From Ustulina deusta (Eukaryota; Ascomycota; Sordariomycetes; Xylariales; Xylariaceae), in the NCBI GenBank assembly GCA_023159155.1, contig JAJNNX010000012.1, positions 930,001 to 994,000 on the forward strand: a stretch of DNA of 64,000 nt. The letters run 5' to 3'. This document shows positions 1 to 10,276 of this stretch, in pieces. A program made the position numbers and the translations under genes. Every line of letters begins with the position of its first letter. Position 1 is the first letter of the stretch. Below the pieces are notes generated by a model. The model made no database searches. It saw only the letters and a program-made list of their open reading frames with translations, and had not been told where the DNA came from.

Positions 1-751
1 TCATTCGTGGCATCTTCAGAATTGGCTAGAGATGGCGAGAACGCTACCGTCCAGGCCTCGAGCGTGTGGGTTATTATTGGAGAAGACGAGGTTTGATGAG
101 CGCTCCACGAGTCATCTACCCGTAGAATGTGAACCTGGTAATCCGACGTAGTAATGGCCAGAAGATAGGGCAAGCTTGGATGCCATGCACATGATAGAAA
201 GAGTACATTTTCACCATCTCCAAGTGGCTTATGAGTAGTCAGCTTGACTAAGGGGCTAGAAGCCCATTGACGTGGCGATAGCTGGAAGAAAGAGAGCGTT
301 CCAGCGCTTGACACTGTCGCCAAGACATCATTCTTGTCTTGACGAGGATGGAAGTGCAAGTCAAGCAGGGCGGACGGGTAAGGAAGTGTCTGCACGTGGG
401 ATCTGGGCAATAGATACGACACTTGTCAGGAAGACTCTCATGGGATACCGAGAAGCGAGCGGAACGAGAGGCTCACATATCATGGGCGTTTTTAGCAAGC
501 TGGAATACCACAAGACTGCCGTTCCGGCTTTGAGGTTTCCTCGCAATTTCATGGCCGTCTTCATTGTCGGGAATTCTATCTTTCTCGGTAGCCGTCGGCT
601 CCTCCTTTTCCAGATTATAGGTACCAACAACAAAGTAGTCGGGGTGAGCCGGACAGAACTCGATGCAGCTAGGTGGAAGGTCTAGGACGAGACATCGCGA
701 AGAAGCGATCTTCCGATCCTTTGCTTCCATTGACGTTGATAAAGTATGCAA
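1..751 (-). CDS. DPH7: Diphthine methyltransferase DPH7/Rrt2, WD40 protein; 3' end beyond the window
   Basis: The protein is expected to remove the methyl ester from methylated diphthine intermediate on elongation factor 2, the step before final amidation in diphthamide synthesis, in the cytosol. Exon 1 is 751-477, the intron 476-403 (GTGAGC donor, CCCAG acceptor, 74 nt), and exon 2 runs from 402 off the left edge. Seen: LDLPPSCIEFCPAHPDYF and VVGTYNL near the N-terminus, then SALLDLHFHPRQD, ATVSSAGTLSFFQL, LSCAWHPSLPYLLAI and HTLEAWTVAFSP, a run of WD40 blades typical of DPH7, including the conserved HxLEAW signature. A second Met (codon at 730) could be the true start. Divergent from the DUF1917 gene. 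The C-terminal blades and stop lie outside the window, so it is partial by truncation at the edge, not broken. Confidence 0.88.
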
Positions 752-1672
752 ACGGCGCAGAGACTACCTAGGGTAGGGGGCAATTGTCGCTGTTTGGTGT
801 TGCTGCACAGTATTGGACTGTGGTGTAAGCATCGAATGGATACCTCCCCAATTCTGACATACCGATCATTTTGCGAGTCTCGTGGCTCTAGTGTATTGAA
901 AAGCTCATGGATCCACCACCATTCGGGAGCTTCCCCGCTATCAAGGCGCTAGGCTAACGCTGTCTAGCGCTACCTCGCACTCAAATCCCGGACCCCCGTT
1001 CCCGTGTATGATGCTCCACTACGTAGGAAGGAACCTCACACTCCAGGTTCTACTCCCATGTTCTGCTCCGGGGTTCTGTCCAGGTAAGCACGCTACCTAT
1101 AAAGGACATACTTCAGTACCTGACTACATACATAATATACGTATGTAGGTATCATGTGTGTAGGTAAATACTACAATCGATAGGTATGAGTTTATTTACC
1201 GATAAGCAGGTACTTCTTAAGACAGTCGGGGGCTACCGGGGTCGGGTGCACGGCATTGTCCCGGTCCTGGGTATGGCCTCGTTTAAATGCCGTGGATCAT
1301 TACGCAATGTACTTAGGTAAGTTACAGTATAAGTACAATTAAGTCGGGAACCTGGTGCCTCTCCTCATGATAGATCCTGCAATTCCAAACAATCCAAGTC
1401 CTTGTCCACGTACTCTACTCAGTATACACTACACTACCTACACTATAGCATTCCAAGTCTTCAATTTATATTTATCGTCAAGACAAAGAGCGTCCAGAAA
1501 TCGCATCTCAGTCCTGGGATATGCCATGGCTTAAATCAGCATCAATAGGTGCGCCGTCTTTCCCTATCGATTACACGCCGAGTTCTCCCAACTATCTCAT
1601 TCTCGGCGCGAAGCTCGACACCAATCGTACTACAACGTTCCATTGAGCAAGCGAGCGAATAAAGGCAAAGCC
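752..1672. other. Intergenic region between divergent DPH7 and DUF1917 gene
   Basis: This 0.9 kb holds the start regions of both neighbours. It is rich in TACCTAC/TAGGTA stretches (for example around 1094-1210), a pattern shared by other intergenic DNA in the window. A frame opening at 1521 runs into a stop at 1644 and is not needed for the DUF1917 gene model. No gene seen. Confidence 0.6.
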
Positions 1673-2717
1673 ATGAGTTCTGATGAATCTGATTTCTACG
1701 GTATTGTAAATTAATATCTTCCGTCTTACAACTCTTGTTAATACTCGAGGCCTAGGCGACGATGATCTGGTCGAAGATCTGGAAGAAAAAGCCGAGCATT
1801 TCGATGTCAAGAATTGGTGGCAAGAATACGAAGCTCTTGAGACACCCCTAAAACGCCAAGCGAGAGGGTCATCAGAGAATATTTCGCACCTCCACAATCC
1901 CTATGCCGGCGATGAATACGCGTGGCAGCTCACTGAGAGCGTTGATGCATTCCTAAGTCGACTTCCCCCGGCCACGACGGAGGAAACCCCGGGCCATTGC
2001 TGGATTTGGGTCTGCAACCCGTACATCAAGCGAAAATCTAGGAACGAAGCCGAGAACCAGCGAGTTCGCGGCGGCGAAGATGAAGTACCCGAGGACGAAG
2101 GTGCCGATCTCGCAACACTGCTGCAAGCTGGAGAAGAGCGGCTGCATTTTGCGTCCTCATTCATCCACGAATTTCGGAAGCCCGGCCTATCGACGGGTCT
2201 CATCACACGAGAAACGTGGAAAGCAGGTATGGATGCTGCCAGGGATATCCTTGATTTAGCGAAGAATCTTCGTGTGACATGTGGCAAGGTAAGACACCTG
2301 GCCATACAAATTCATCACTAATCGAAGCAGTGGATGCTCTTCTGCACTATCTTCGAAGTCAACGAGGTCTGGGAAACCATCGCTAAAGCCACTGCCAATA
2401 ACGAGCTCGGAATTGGTGCCAAGGTAGCGACCAAATCTAATGTCGACCAGAGAACAGAGCGCCTTATTTGCGTATATACGGCGGATTTCTCGGACAAAAA
2501 GGACGTCACCCGAGTAGCCGAGAGACTGAAGCAACTTGGCCTCGTCAAGAATAAACCGCTCTATTATAAACCTGGTCAGTCCATTACTCCATTCGCACGA
2601 GTTTCTAGTTCTAATCACCGAAAAATAGACGCATATACCTATTTAGGAATTGCATCTGGCAACCCATGGGAAATCAGAGCTTCCATATACGATACGCGAT
2701 CTCTTCTGGGTAAATAA
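1673..2717 (+). CDS. DUF1917 / UPF0696 (BLES03-like) family protein
   Basis: Four exons, 1673-1700, 1756-2288, 2331-2574 and 2629-2717, give 297 residues; introns are 55, 42 and 54 nt with GT-AG ends and phases that fit. The start is the ATG at 1673 (MSSDESDFYGDDDLVEDL), an acidic leader; joining exons 1 and 2 avoids a stop inside intron 1. The core shows GHCWIWVCNPYIK, KWMLFCTIFEVNEVWETI, RLICVYTADFSDK and YLGIASGNPWEIRASIY, the pattern of the DUF1917 family to which human C11orf68/BLES03 belongs. That family is placed structurally near the eIF4E-like fold, so nucleotide or cap-like ligand binding is conceivable, but no biochemical role is established. The 42-nt intron 2 is near the lower size limit. 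Convergent with NAA30. Confidence 0.85.
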
Positions 2718-3129
2718 ATGGCATGTAATCGTCAATGAGAGAACAGATGTAGTATCACGAGGCTACAATTTCTTCCCTTTGAAGACTGTCGGAACCGGCT
2801 GGAGATGCCCACTGTTTCTGAATTTGTATGTAGCTCGTCGTGACAACACCAATTGAAGTGGTGCCACGAAGACCTCCCCCAAAAAGACTGGATGGCTCTC
2901 TAGATACCACTCAAACGCCACCCAATGCATGATCCTAACAATGCAGTAAATGTGAGTACCCTCGAGAGCCCTATCAACGCCTAAACGGTTCTCGTTAATG
3001 CCACATTCGATGCACCAGCATTCGTCCATGTTACCACTCGATCAAATTTCGCCCGATGTCTCGTCAGAATCCAACGGGATTTACAGTAGAGGCGAGCCAT
3101 CCTGTAATATTCGGCCACCCTTCCCTCTC
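2718..3129. other. Convergent intergenic spacer (DUF1917 gene / NAA30)
   Basis: About 0.4 kb of presumed 3' untranslated sequence between two convergent genes. An 88-codon open frame on the minus strand (3029-2763) has no recognisable family and no splice partner that I can see. Confidence 0.5.
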
Positions 3130-3757
3130 CTAGTAAGGAACTCCATCTCGGTCCCCTGGTTTCAACAACAATACGAGCCGGTACGCACTGTTGCCGTTCA
3201 GATAGTATCTGTGAAGTTTCTTGGATCTGAGGAAGCCTAGTCTTTCGTATAGCCTCATGGCGGGTATGTTGGTCTCCTCAGTCTCCAGCACTATCTCATC
3301 AGCATGGCGCTTAGCCATGGCGTCGATGGCTTTCTGGACGAGCACCGTTGCTATGCCATTTCCACGAAACGCAGAAGATACGGCTAACATGGCGATGTAG
3401 CCTCGATGCGTGGGTGGAGAATGTGAAGCATGGTGTTCGAGCTTGCAGATGATAACGCCAAGAAGGGAATCGTCCGCGGGATTCAGGGCCTACGTAAATG
3501 GGAATTTATATGGTAAGCTTGTCGATCTCAGAAGATAGAGTCAGACATCAAACCAGACACGAAAGGCTCACCATATAGCACAAGTGCGCCCACTGGTACA
3601 AGAAATATCGGTAAACATAAATACTATAGGGCTCGCTGAGGTCTTTGGATATCAAGGCTCGGATAGCTGGTAAATATTTCTCCTCGAGGGAATGTTCGTA
3701 CTGGAGGTATTGTAGCTCGCCGAGAGGTTTAGCCAGCTTGGCCACCTCTGCAGTCAT
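3130..3757 (-). CDS. NAA30: N-alpha-acetyltransferase 30, catalytic subunit of NatC (Mak3-like)
   Basis: GNAT-fold enzyme that transfers acetyl from acetyl-CoA to the N-terminal Met of nascent chains of the Met-Leu/Ile/Phe/Trp class, acting at the ribosome with the NatC auxiliary subunits. Exon 1 is 3757-3572, the intron 3571-3490 (GTGAGCC donor, TACGTAG acceptor, 82 nt), exon 2 3489-3130: 181 residues, normal for fungal Mak3. Seen: the N-terminal YLQYEHSLEEKYLPAI, then LSEPYSIYVYRYFLYQWAHL, HRGYIAMLAVSSAFRGNGIA with the R-x-x-G-x-A acetyl-CoA loop, and the C-terminal ETEETNIPAMRLYERLGF and LHRYYLNGNSAYRLVL, the usual NAA30 signature. The start is the first Met of the conserved frame. No other NatC gene is in the window. 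Confidence 0.92.
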
Positions 3758-5677
3758 TGTATCATATGCAGAAATGACGTTGACGAAGTGTAGAGGTCGT
3801 CGAGTCAGCGAGTTGGCGAGTCGTTGGACGAGCGTTTATCGTGATACTCTAGATGTTCTCTGAAGAGTGGCGGTTACGTCTAAAATACACACTGTATAAA
3901 CAATGTGATGGTAAAGGGTGAAAATCGAGTTAAGATAGCTCCTAGACGGGAGGAGGGAAAGGGGAGGAAGAAGGTGAGGCAAACTGAAGCATCGACATAT
4001 AGGTAAAGAGGAGCAATAACGAACGATGCAGATGCCGTATGAGCTTGTACGACAAGTGAGATCAGCCTCCTCTGCGCCCACTTTCACATGTGAGCGAGGC
4101 CGGACTGCGTTAGTTACCAATGCGGTCTAGGTTGGAGGTTCTGCCGCGTTTTTAGCATACGATACATTCGGCTTAGTGCACACGGTGCTTGGCTCAGGCT
4201 TGGCTCCCCTCGGCATCATCTACCGCTACTTAGGCAGCTAGGCTAACTACCGTAGAGAGCTAAGGTGCTGTATATTTATGAGCTGCATACCAGGTAGGTA
4301 CTTAGGGTAAGTATACGTGAAGAGGTACCTTCTATCTACCTCTTAAGGCTAAAAGGCCGGATGTGCACTGCGCACTCCATTCAAACAAGACAGGAGTTGT
4401 AGAGACAGAGCCAACATCGAATTTCATTTAACCCTTGAGAGAGCCTATCATCACACCTCGCAGGTAGTTCATCACAGAACAATCGTATCCAATGGAGTAT
4501 CCCGGGCAAGCGCTGTGCAGAAACCTGCTCAAACGACCGATCTCCAGCACGGTCTCTCTACTTACCTAGGCTTGTTGGAGGATGCAGTCCCGAAATACGG
4601 CGTGCCCACTGTCGTCCTTGATTTACACTTGATTGTTTCAAACATCGACAAGGCGCCTGCGATCTCACAAGACTCCGGCCGGGTGCACGATCCTCCAAGT
4701 CCCTATTCTTTCCTAGGCAATGGCAACCTCGGTGCGATGGGGACGTTGATTATCGCCCCCGATCGAACAAGATATTGGTTCTGTGGTTAATGCGCGGCCT
4801 GCCGGAGCAATAATACCTACCACGGTCCTCTTCTCGGCAGCCAAGTGGGGGTGTCACCGAAGATACGTTCGTCAACGCCCTACATGTACCGGTAGTTTAC
4901 GAAACGAGTTCAATCCACTCTTACCCGTGCCCACTGACACCCTGATCGACAATATACTAGTGTCGTGTAGTATAGATACTCCTCTCGAAAGCGAACTGTA
5001 CAATCAAGTTGGTGTCGTGATGGCTTGCAAAACTGAGCATTTGCGGCCCAATTGGATCCTGTGCATCGAAAATTTCATCGCGGCTTTCTATTGAAGCAGC
5101 TGAGCCTCTAGGCGATTCCGTTCGTGAAGCATGAGCGCTGTGTTCCGGGGCGAAATGCGGTTGCGAGATACGACTTCAGGATTGCTCGGCAGCTCGGATA
5201 AACAATAACAGGGTCTACCTACCGATCACCTAAGGACACTCACTCTACCTGCATGTGGGATAGGTACTATAAGTCGACGAGGTAGCCGAGTCGGAGGCTC
5301 TGCCGATTTATCAGCTGGTTGGTTAATCGATATCATCCCACTGTGGATAGCTCTTGAGACCCCTGTTAGCCCCCCTTGGCTACCAGGATGGGTACCTACT
5401 CAGCACACACCTTTGCAAGGTACCTGAGTGGTAGCCTAGGTACCTAGGAATCCAGCCAAATGGGCTAGGCGTATAGGTAGGATTAGTGTAGATGGATAAC
5501 AATGCTGTTGACGTCAACCAGCAAGTGATAACGAGTTTCAGTTCATATCGCAAAGTCAACATTGCCAAAGCGAGCACCCACTCATGCCACTCTTTTTTAT
5601 TGCTCAATTCCCAGCAACGATATCGAGCTTCCGACCCCGACACCCGAGTCCTCCTTGTCATGTAGAGTCGTCTGAAA
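3758..5677. other. Intergenic region upstream of NAA30 and PDAT
   Basis: 1.9 kb between two divergent genes with no gene I can support. Two overlapping open frames (4515-4790 and 4783-5094, +) have no family resemblance. The stretch holds many TACCTAC/GGTACC motifs, including a perfect 14-bp palindrome at 5435-5448. Confidence 0.55.
5435..5448. repeat. 14-bp perfect palindrome of the CTAGGTACCTAG intergenic motif
   Basis: CCTAGGTACCTAGG reads the same on both strands. It is the longest example in the window of a recurrent intergenic motif, with shorter relatives near 12717, 29223, 42188, 47878, 48391 and 56691. It lies about 230 bp before the PDAT start codon; a regulatory role is only inference. 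Confidence 0.7.
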
Positions 5678-7630
5678 ATGGCCTCTGAACTTCGTCGCCG
5701 CGTAGTCGGCGCCGAACCGTCCCCGAGTTCGCCCCTCGCCACCCCACAAACACCGCGCGACCAGAGCCCCGTGAAAGCTGGTGACAAAGTCAAGATCGTC
5801 CATCACCACGACAAGCCACCCGCGCGGAAGAGGAGGAACACGTTGATATTCTTACTGGGGAGTCTGTTCGGACTTATCGCTGCGGGTTTCCTTGCCCAGA
5901 GCAATGATCTCATCGAGTTCCCTGAGCTTGGCGAGCTGAGCATGGATAGTCTCCTCGATGTTCTGCCCTCAAACCTCGTAGCAGACTTGAAAGACTTAGT
6001 AGTACGTTTCGGGGCTTCTTATCTCGCCCGCGGCCTAGACTAACGTACCAGCGAGTGAATAAAGGTGAATTCCGAGTTTATCGAGGGCTCTGATGCTTTT
6101 TCTGTAGGCATCAAAGCGCGAGCCGAGGGTCTGGACGTCCACCACTCCATTATCATGATCCCCGGTGTTATTTCTACGGGTCTAGAGTCTTGGGGCACCG
6201 GTAATGTGTCTCGGCCATATTTTCGTAGGCGACTATGGGGGAGTTGGACCATGATGAGGGCCTTGCTGTCCGACAAGGAAGTGTGGAAACAACACATCAT
6301 GCTAGATAAGAAGACAGGGCTAGATCCCCCGGGCCTGAAACTCCGGGCTGCTCAGGGTTTTGATGCCACCGACTTCTTCATTACAGGCTACTGGATCTGG
6401 AGCAAGATATTCGAGAATCTGGCGTCTTTGGGCTACGACCCAACCAATGCTTTCACCGCTGCTTACGATTGGCGGTTGTCATACGAGAATCTTGAAGTGC
6501 GAGACCAATACTTTACAAGGTTAAAGAACTACATCGAAATGGCACATGAGGTTTCGGGCAGAAAAGTTGTCCTCGCATCCCACAGCATGGGCTCTCAGGT
6601 GACTTTCTACTTCTTTCACTGGGTTGCCTCTGAATTGGGTGGGAAAGGCGGTGACGAGTGGGTAGATAAACACGTCGAGGCGTGGATTAACATCAGCGGA
6701 TGTATGCTTGGCGCCGTAAAAGATGTTACAGCAGTCCTGTCGGGCGAGATGCGAGACACGGCGCAGCTGAATGCATTCGCCGTCTACGGCCTCGAGAGGT
6801 TCCTTAACAGAGAAGAGCGAGCAGAGATATTTCGTGCTATGCCAGGCATCTCATCCATGCTTCCAATGGGCGGTGAGGCAGTTTGGGGCAACTTGACCTG
6901 GGCACCAGACGATAAACCCGGTCAGGCTCACTCGTTCGGCTCGTTTCTCAATTTCCGAGCTGGTGGGAATTGGACAACGCCTGAGAAAAACTTTACTGTT
7001 TCCAACGCCATGGAATACCTACTAGATACTAGCGATGACTGGTACCGAGATCAGATTCATCGCAGCTACTCTCATGGGATAGCCCATACCATGGCTGAGG
7101 TAGAAGCCAACGAGCTGCAACAACGCAAATGGATCAACCCACTGGAAACTAGGCTTCCCTTGGCGCCTAATTTAAAGGTGTTCTGCTTTTATGGTGTAGG
7201 AAAGCCCACCGAAAGGGGCTACTACTACCGGCCACCCGACCTTCCTCATCAAACCAAGCTCAATATCACCATCGATACCGGTTTGATTGTCGACGAGATC
7301 GACCACGGAGTCATCATGGGCGAGGGGGACGGCACAGTCAATCTCTTAAGTACGGGCTATATGTGCTCTAAGGGATGGCGGATGAAGCGATACAACCCGG
7401 CAAGCGCGAAGATCACGGTTATCGAGATGCCGCACCAACCCGACCGGTTCAACCCCCGTGGCGGGCCCAATACGGCAGACCATGTCGATATCCTGGGCCG
7501 GCAGACCCTCAACGAACTGCTGTTGAGAGTGGCGGCTGGGAGAGGAGATGAGATCGAAGACTCGATCATTAGCAACATTACAGAGTATGCGGATAATGTA
7601 AAAATATACGAGGAGGAAATGGCAGGCTGA
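5678..7630 (+). CDS. LRO1: Phospholipid:diacylglycerol acyltransferase (Lro1/PDAT)
   Basis: ER-membrane enzyme of the LCAT family that moves an acyl chain from phospholipid to diacylglycerol, making triacylglycerol without acyl-CoA. Exon 1 5678-6001, intron 6002-6064 (GTACGT donor, GACTAAC branch site, AATAAAG acceptor, 63 nt), exon 2 6065-7630: 629 residues, near the yeast length. Seen: a short basic cytosolic leader, one membrane helix at about 54-74 after ARKRRN, PGVISTGLESWG (lid region), YDWRLSYENLE, the nucleophile motif SHSMGSQ (Ser282), GEGDGTVNLLS (Asp530) and DHVDILG (His581), together the expected Ser-Asp-His triad. The intron contains in-frame stops, which supports the join. The gene is tandem with TAN1 on the same strand, with no functional link seen. 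Confidence 0.95.
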
Positions 7631-8249
7631 CCAAGCCTTTCCGAGCTCTACGTGGCGCATAAGGGATGGGGTACGGATAAAATTACACTTGAGGGATTGC
7701 ATCTTCACCTGTTTGCATACATATTTAGACCTGGCGCGGCTTTTCGAATCTCTGCTGGCTGATACACGGTAAGAGCCACAGCGTGGTGTACATAGAAACA
7801 TACTTATATAGACCTACACATACTTTCAGGCTTTAGAAACTGGGGAGGGACTACAAGAAACTACTCGGGCGAAGGGACGTTTAACATACAGCAAAGAACT
7901 GTTTCCAGTATTAATACTCAGCGGTTGTTTATTTATATATATTGATTTATTTAAGAAGAAAAGAGGGGAAAGAAATTGAAAAAACTGTAACCCCATCTCT
8001 TACGAGTTGCCTTTTGTCAGTGATATAATACCGGTAAGACCAGGTATGTACCGTATACTACATCCGGCAGTGCGCACGGGCCACCTCGGCCATGCCGATT
8101 GAAGTCCGGGAACTTTTAAGCAGTTCGGCTGGATTCTGAGTTTTCTCAGACGACAAGAACACTCCGTGCTGTATCACAGCAAGAAAGAATCCATTCGGAG
8201 AAACAGCGCAGTAGCTTCAAAGCCAGGCAGGCACCGAGACACGGCGACA
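7631..8249. other. Intergenic spacer, PDAT 3' end to TAN1 start
   Basis: About 0.6 kb. An AT-rich stretch at roughly 7920-7990 is probably the PDAT 3' region; the distal half should hold the TAN1 promoter and leader. No gene seen. Confidence 0.5.
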
Positions 8250-9494
8250 ATGGAGACCAATGGGAAGAGAAAACACGACGACTCGGGAGCTCAGGGCTCC
8301 GGCACGAAGAGAAGCAAGGTACGGATGGATTGACTAATCGTATCCCAAATCGCCTTCAAGCCACGCAATCAACTGACATCTGTCTGCCGTTCGTAGGGAG
8401 GCAACCAGGGAAAGTGGATGACACCTAGTCACAAGGCAAAGCTCGCGGCCGTCAAGGGCCGGACTCTCGAGGTCGGAGACATGGGATTCTGGGTGACCTG
8501 TCAGAGGCATAAGGAGATGAGGGCAGCTGACGAGATACTCTCCCTATGTGACGAGGTAAGAAGTTCTACTCACACGCGGGTAGCAAGTTCATGAGCTCAA
8601 CCGAGAGGGGGGAAACAGTACGGGCCGAGGTTGTTCGGCGTCAACTCTGATGCTACCGATGAGGCTGCAGAGGATCAGGAGCCGGAAGACATCGAGGCGG
8701 CTATCGAGAAGGAGCTCGCCGCCATGAAATCGGCGAGTAAGCCCAAGAATTCCCCGTTCGACCTTCTGAAAATGAACGTCGACTGCGTTCTCTTCATGCG
8801 TACGCGTGCGCCCGTCGACCCGCTGGTCTTGGTCCGCCATATTTGCAAGGATGCTGCCGCCGCAAAGGATAAGAGCCTATGGCGATCGCGCTTTATCAAT
8901 AAGCTGACTCCCATTACCCTTACGGGCAAGGCTACCGAGAAGGGGTTGGAGGATGTCGCCAGGAAGGTTCTGTCCGATCACTTTCGGTTGGCTGAGGGTG
9001 AGGCGGGTGAGAAAGATGATGATGCAAACAATGCATGTTCGGTCAGTATACATTCGAAGGGGCGAGACGCTACACCTCTTCCAGTACCAACCACCTCGTT
9101 GATATCACCCGTATTGCCGTCACATCAAAGAATCGGACCCTTAACTTGTCAAGCTGGGACTAACCGAACCGAACAGTATGCCATCCGCCCGACTATACGA
9201 GCGCATACAACGCTAAAGCGTACCGAGGTTATCGACAGAGTCGCCAATATGATCTCGAAGCGACACAAAGTAGACCTCGAAAATCCAGACAAGGTCATCA
9301 TAATAGAGATCTTCCAGGTGCGTTTTTGTACAAGATGCATCCGGCTATGCCCTGCCACTGACTTGTTTTCTCAGACATTTTGCGGCATGAGCGTTGTCGG
9401 TAAAGACTGGGAAACCATGAAGAGATATAACATACATGAACTATATTTGGCGGCGTTGAAGTCAGCAGCCAATCCTGAAGAGCAGAAGGAGTGA
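8250..9494 (+). CDS. TAN1: THUMP-domain tRNA acetylation adaptor Tan1 (THUMPD1-like)
   Basis: Tan1 is the tRNA-binding partner of the Kre33/NAT10 acetyltransferase for N4-acetylcytidine at position 12 of tRNA-Leu and tRNA-Ser. Five exons: 8250-8318, 8397-8555, 8619-9041, 9177-9317 and 9375-9494, all phase 0, total 303 residues; introns are 78, 63, 135 and 57 nt, the third with a GGACTAACC branch site. Seen: basic leader METNGKRKHDD, GKWMTPSHKAKLA, GDMGFWVTCQRHKEMRAA, YGPRLFG, an acidic stretch, then the THUMP core (SRFINKLTPITLTGKAT, YAIRPTIRAHTTLKR, MISKRHKVDLENPDKVIIIEIFQ) and TFCGMSVVGKDWETMKRYN. The acidic DATDEAAEDQEPEDIEAAIE segment is typical of fungal Tan1. Confidence in the family is high; exon 3/4 edges are inferred from signals. 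Confidence 0.93.
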
Positions 9495-10257
9495 GAGGGG
9501 AAATGCATAGCTCAGCCGAGAGCTTAAACTATTACTCTCTGCCACACCCCTAACCCAGCCCCCTTCCATTCCATTAGAGGGGACAGAGATAGGTTATCGT
9601 AGCTTAGGACAATTTCAGGGCAGCCTTTACTGTTGGGTATGGACGCCATATCAATGGTAATTTTATCTCGCAGGGTTACAGCTCTAGCCCTAACAGGTGG
9701 TACCATACGAATACCGGTGGAAGTAAACGAATACACCTTAGCCTTAAGCATGCAGTGTAATAATGATAGCAAGAGTATGGGTATACAGTTTACAAATAAA
9801 ATCCTGATCTCCATACACCTCTACAAAAGTAAGATAGTTAGTTGTCAACTTGAGTTTCTGGTTTCCTGCGGGAAGTTAACCGAGCACACAGTCTTACTAG
9901 TAGATGAAGTTCACGCTCATCGTGTCCATATTCTAGAGGGTATATAGATCCGGTCTATTAATCTATTATGGCGGCATACCAGACGATGTTCTCTTCTAGT
10001 TATGAGCTCGAGTTGTTTGACGGCTGTACGCTAGCCACAGTTGCTTTATGCAGCCGCCCGTGACCATAGTTGGATCCCATCTAGTGCAGACCGTTTGTAC
10101 TTCGATTGGGACCGAAGCCCTCGAGCGAGTTGCCGAGATATGCCAGAGCAGGGGGGGTGTCTTGTCGGCCACTGTGGCCACCTCTAAGGTCAGGGGGGAG
10201 TTAGAACTGACAAGATGGTCATATCCCATTATATTACCATTATACCACTAGCAGGCA

Positions 10258-10276
10258 GGTTGGTTGGTTGGTTGGT
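10258..10276. repeat. TTGG tandem run
   Basis: About four and a half copies of a TTGG tetranucleotide. A similar run occurs at 32120-32147. Simple-sequence repeat with no evident function. Confidence 0.8.

Noticed and set aside
2763..3029. 88-codon minus-strand open frame between DUF1917 gene and NAA30
   Set aside because: No family resemblance or splice partner; lies in presumed 3' untranslated DNA of convergent genes.
4515..5094. Two overlapping plus-strand frames
   Set aside because: Overlap in different frames, no known motif and no splice signals joining them.
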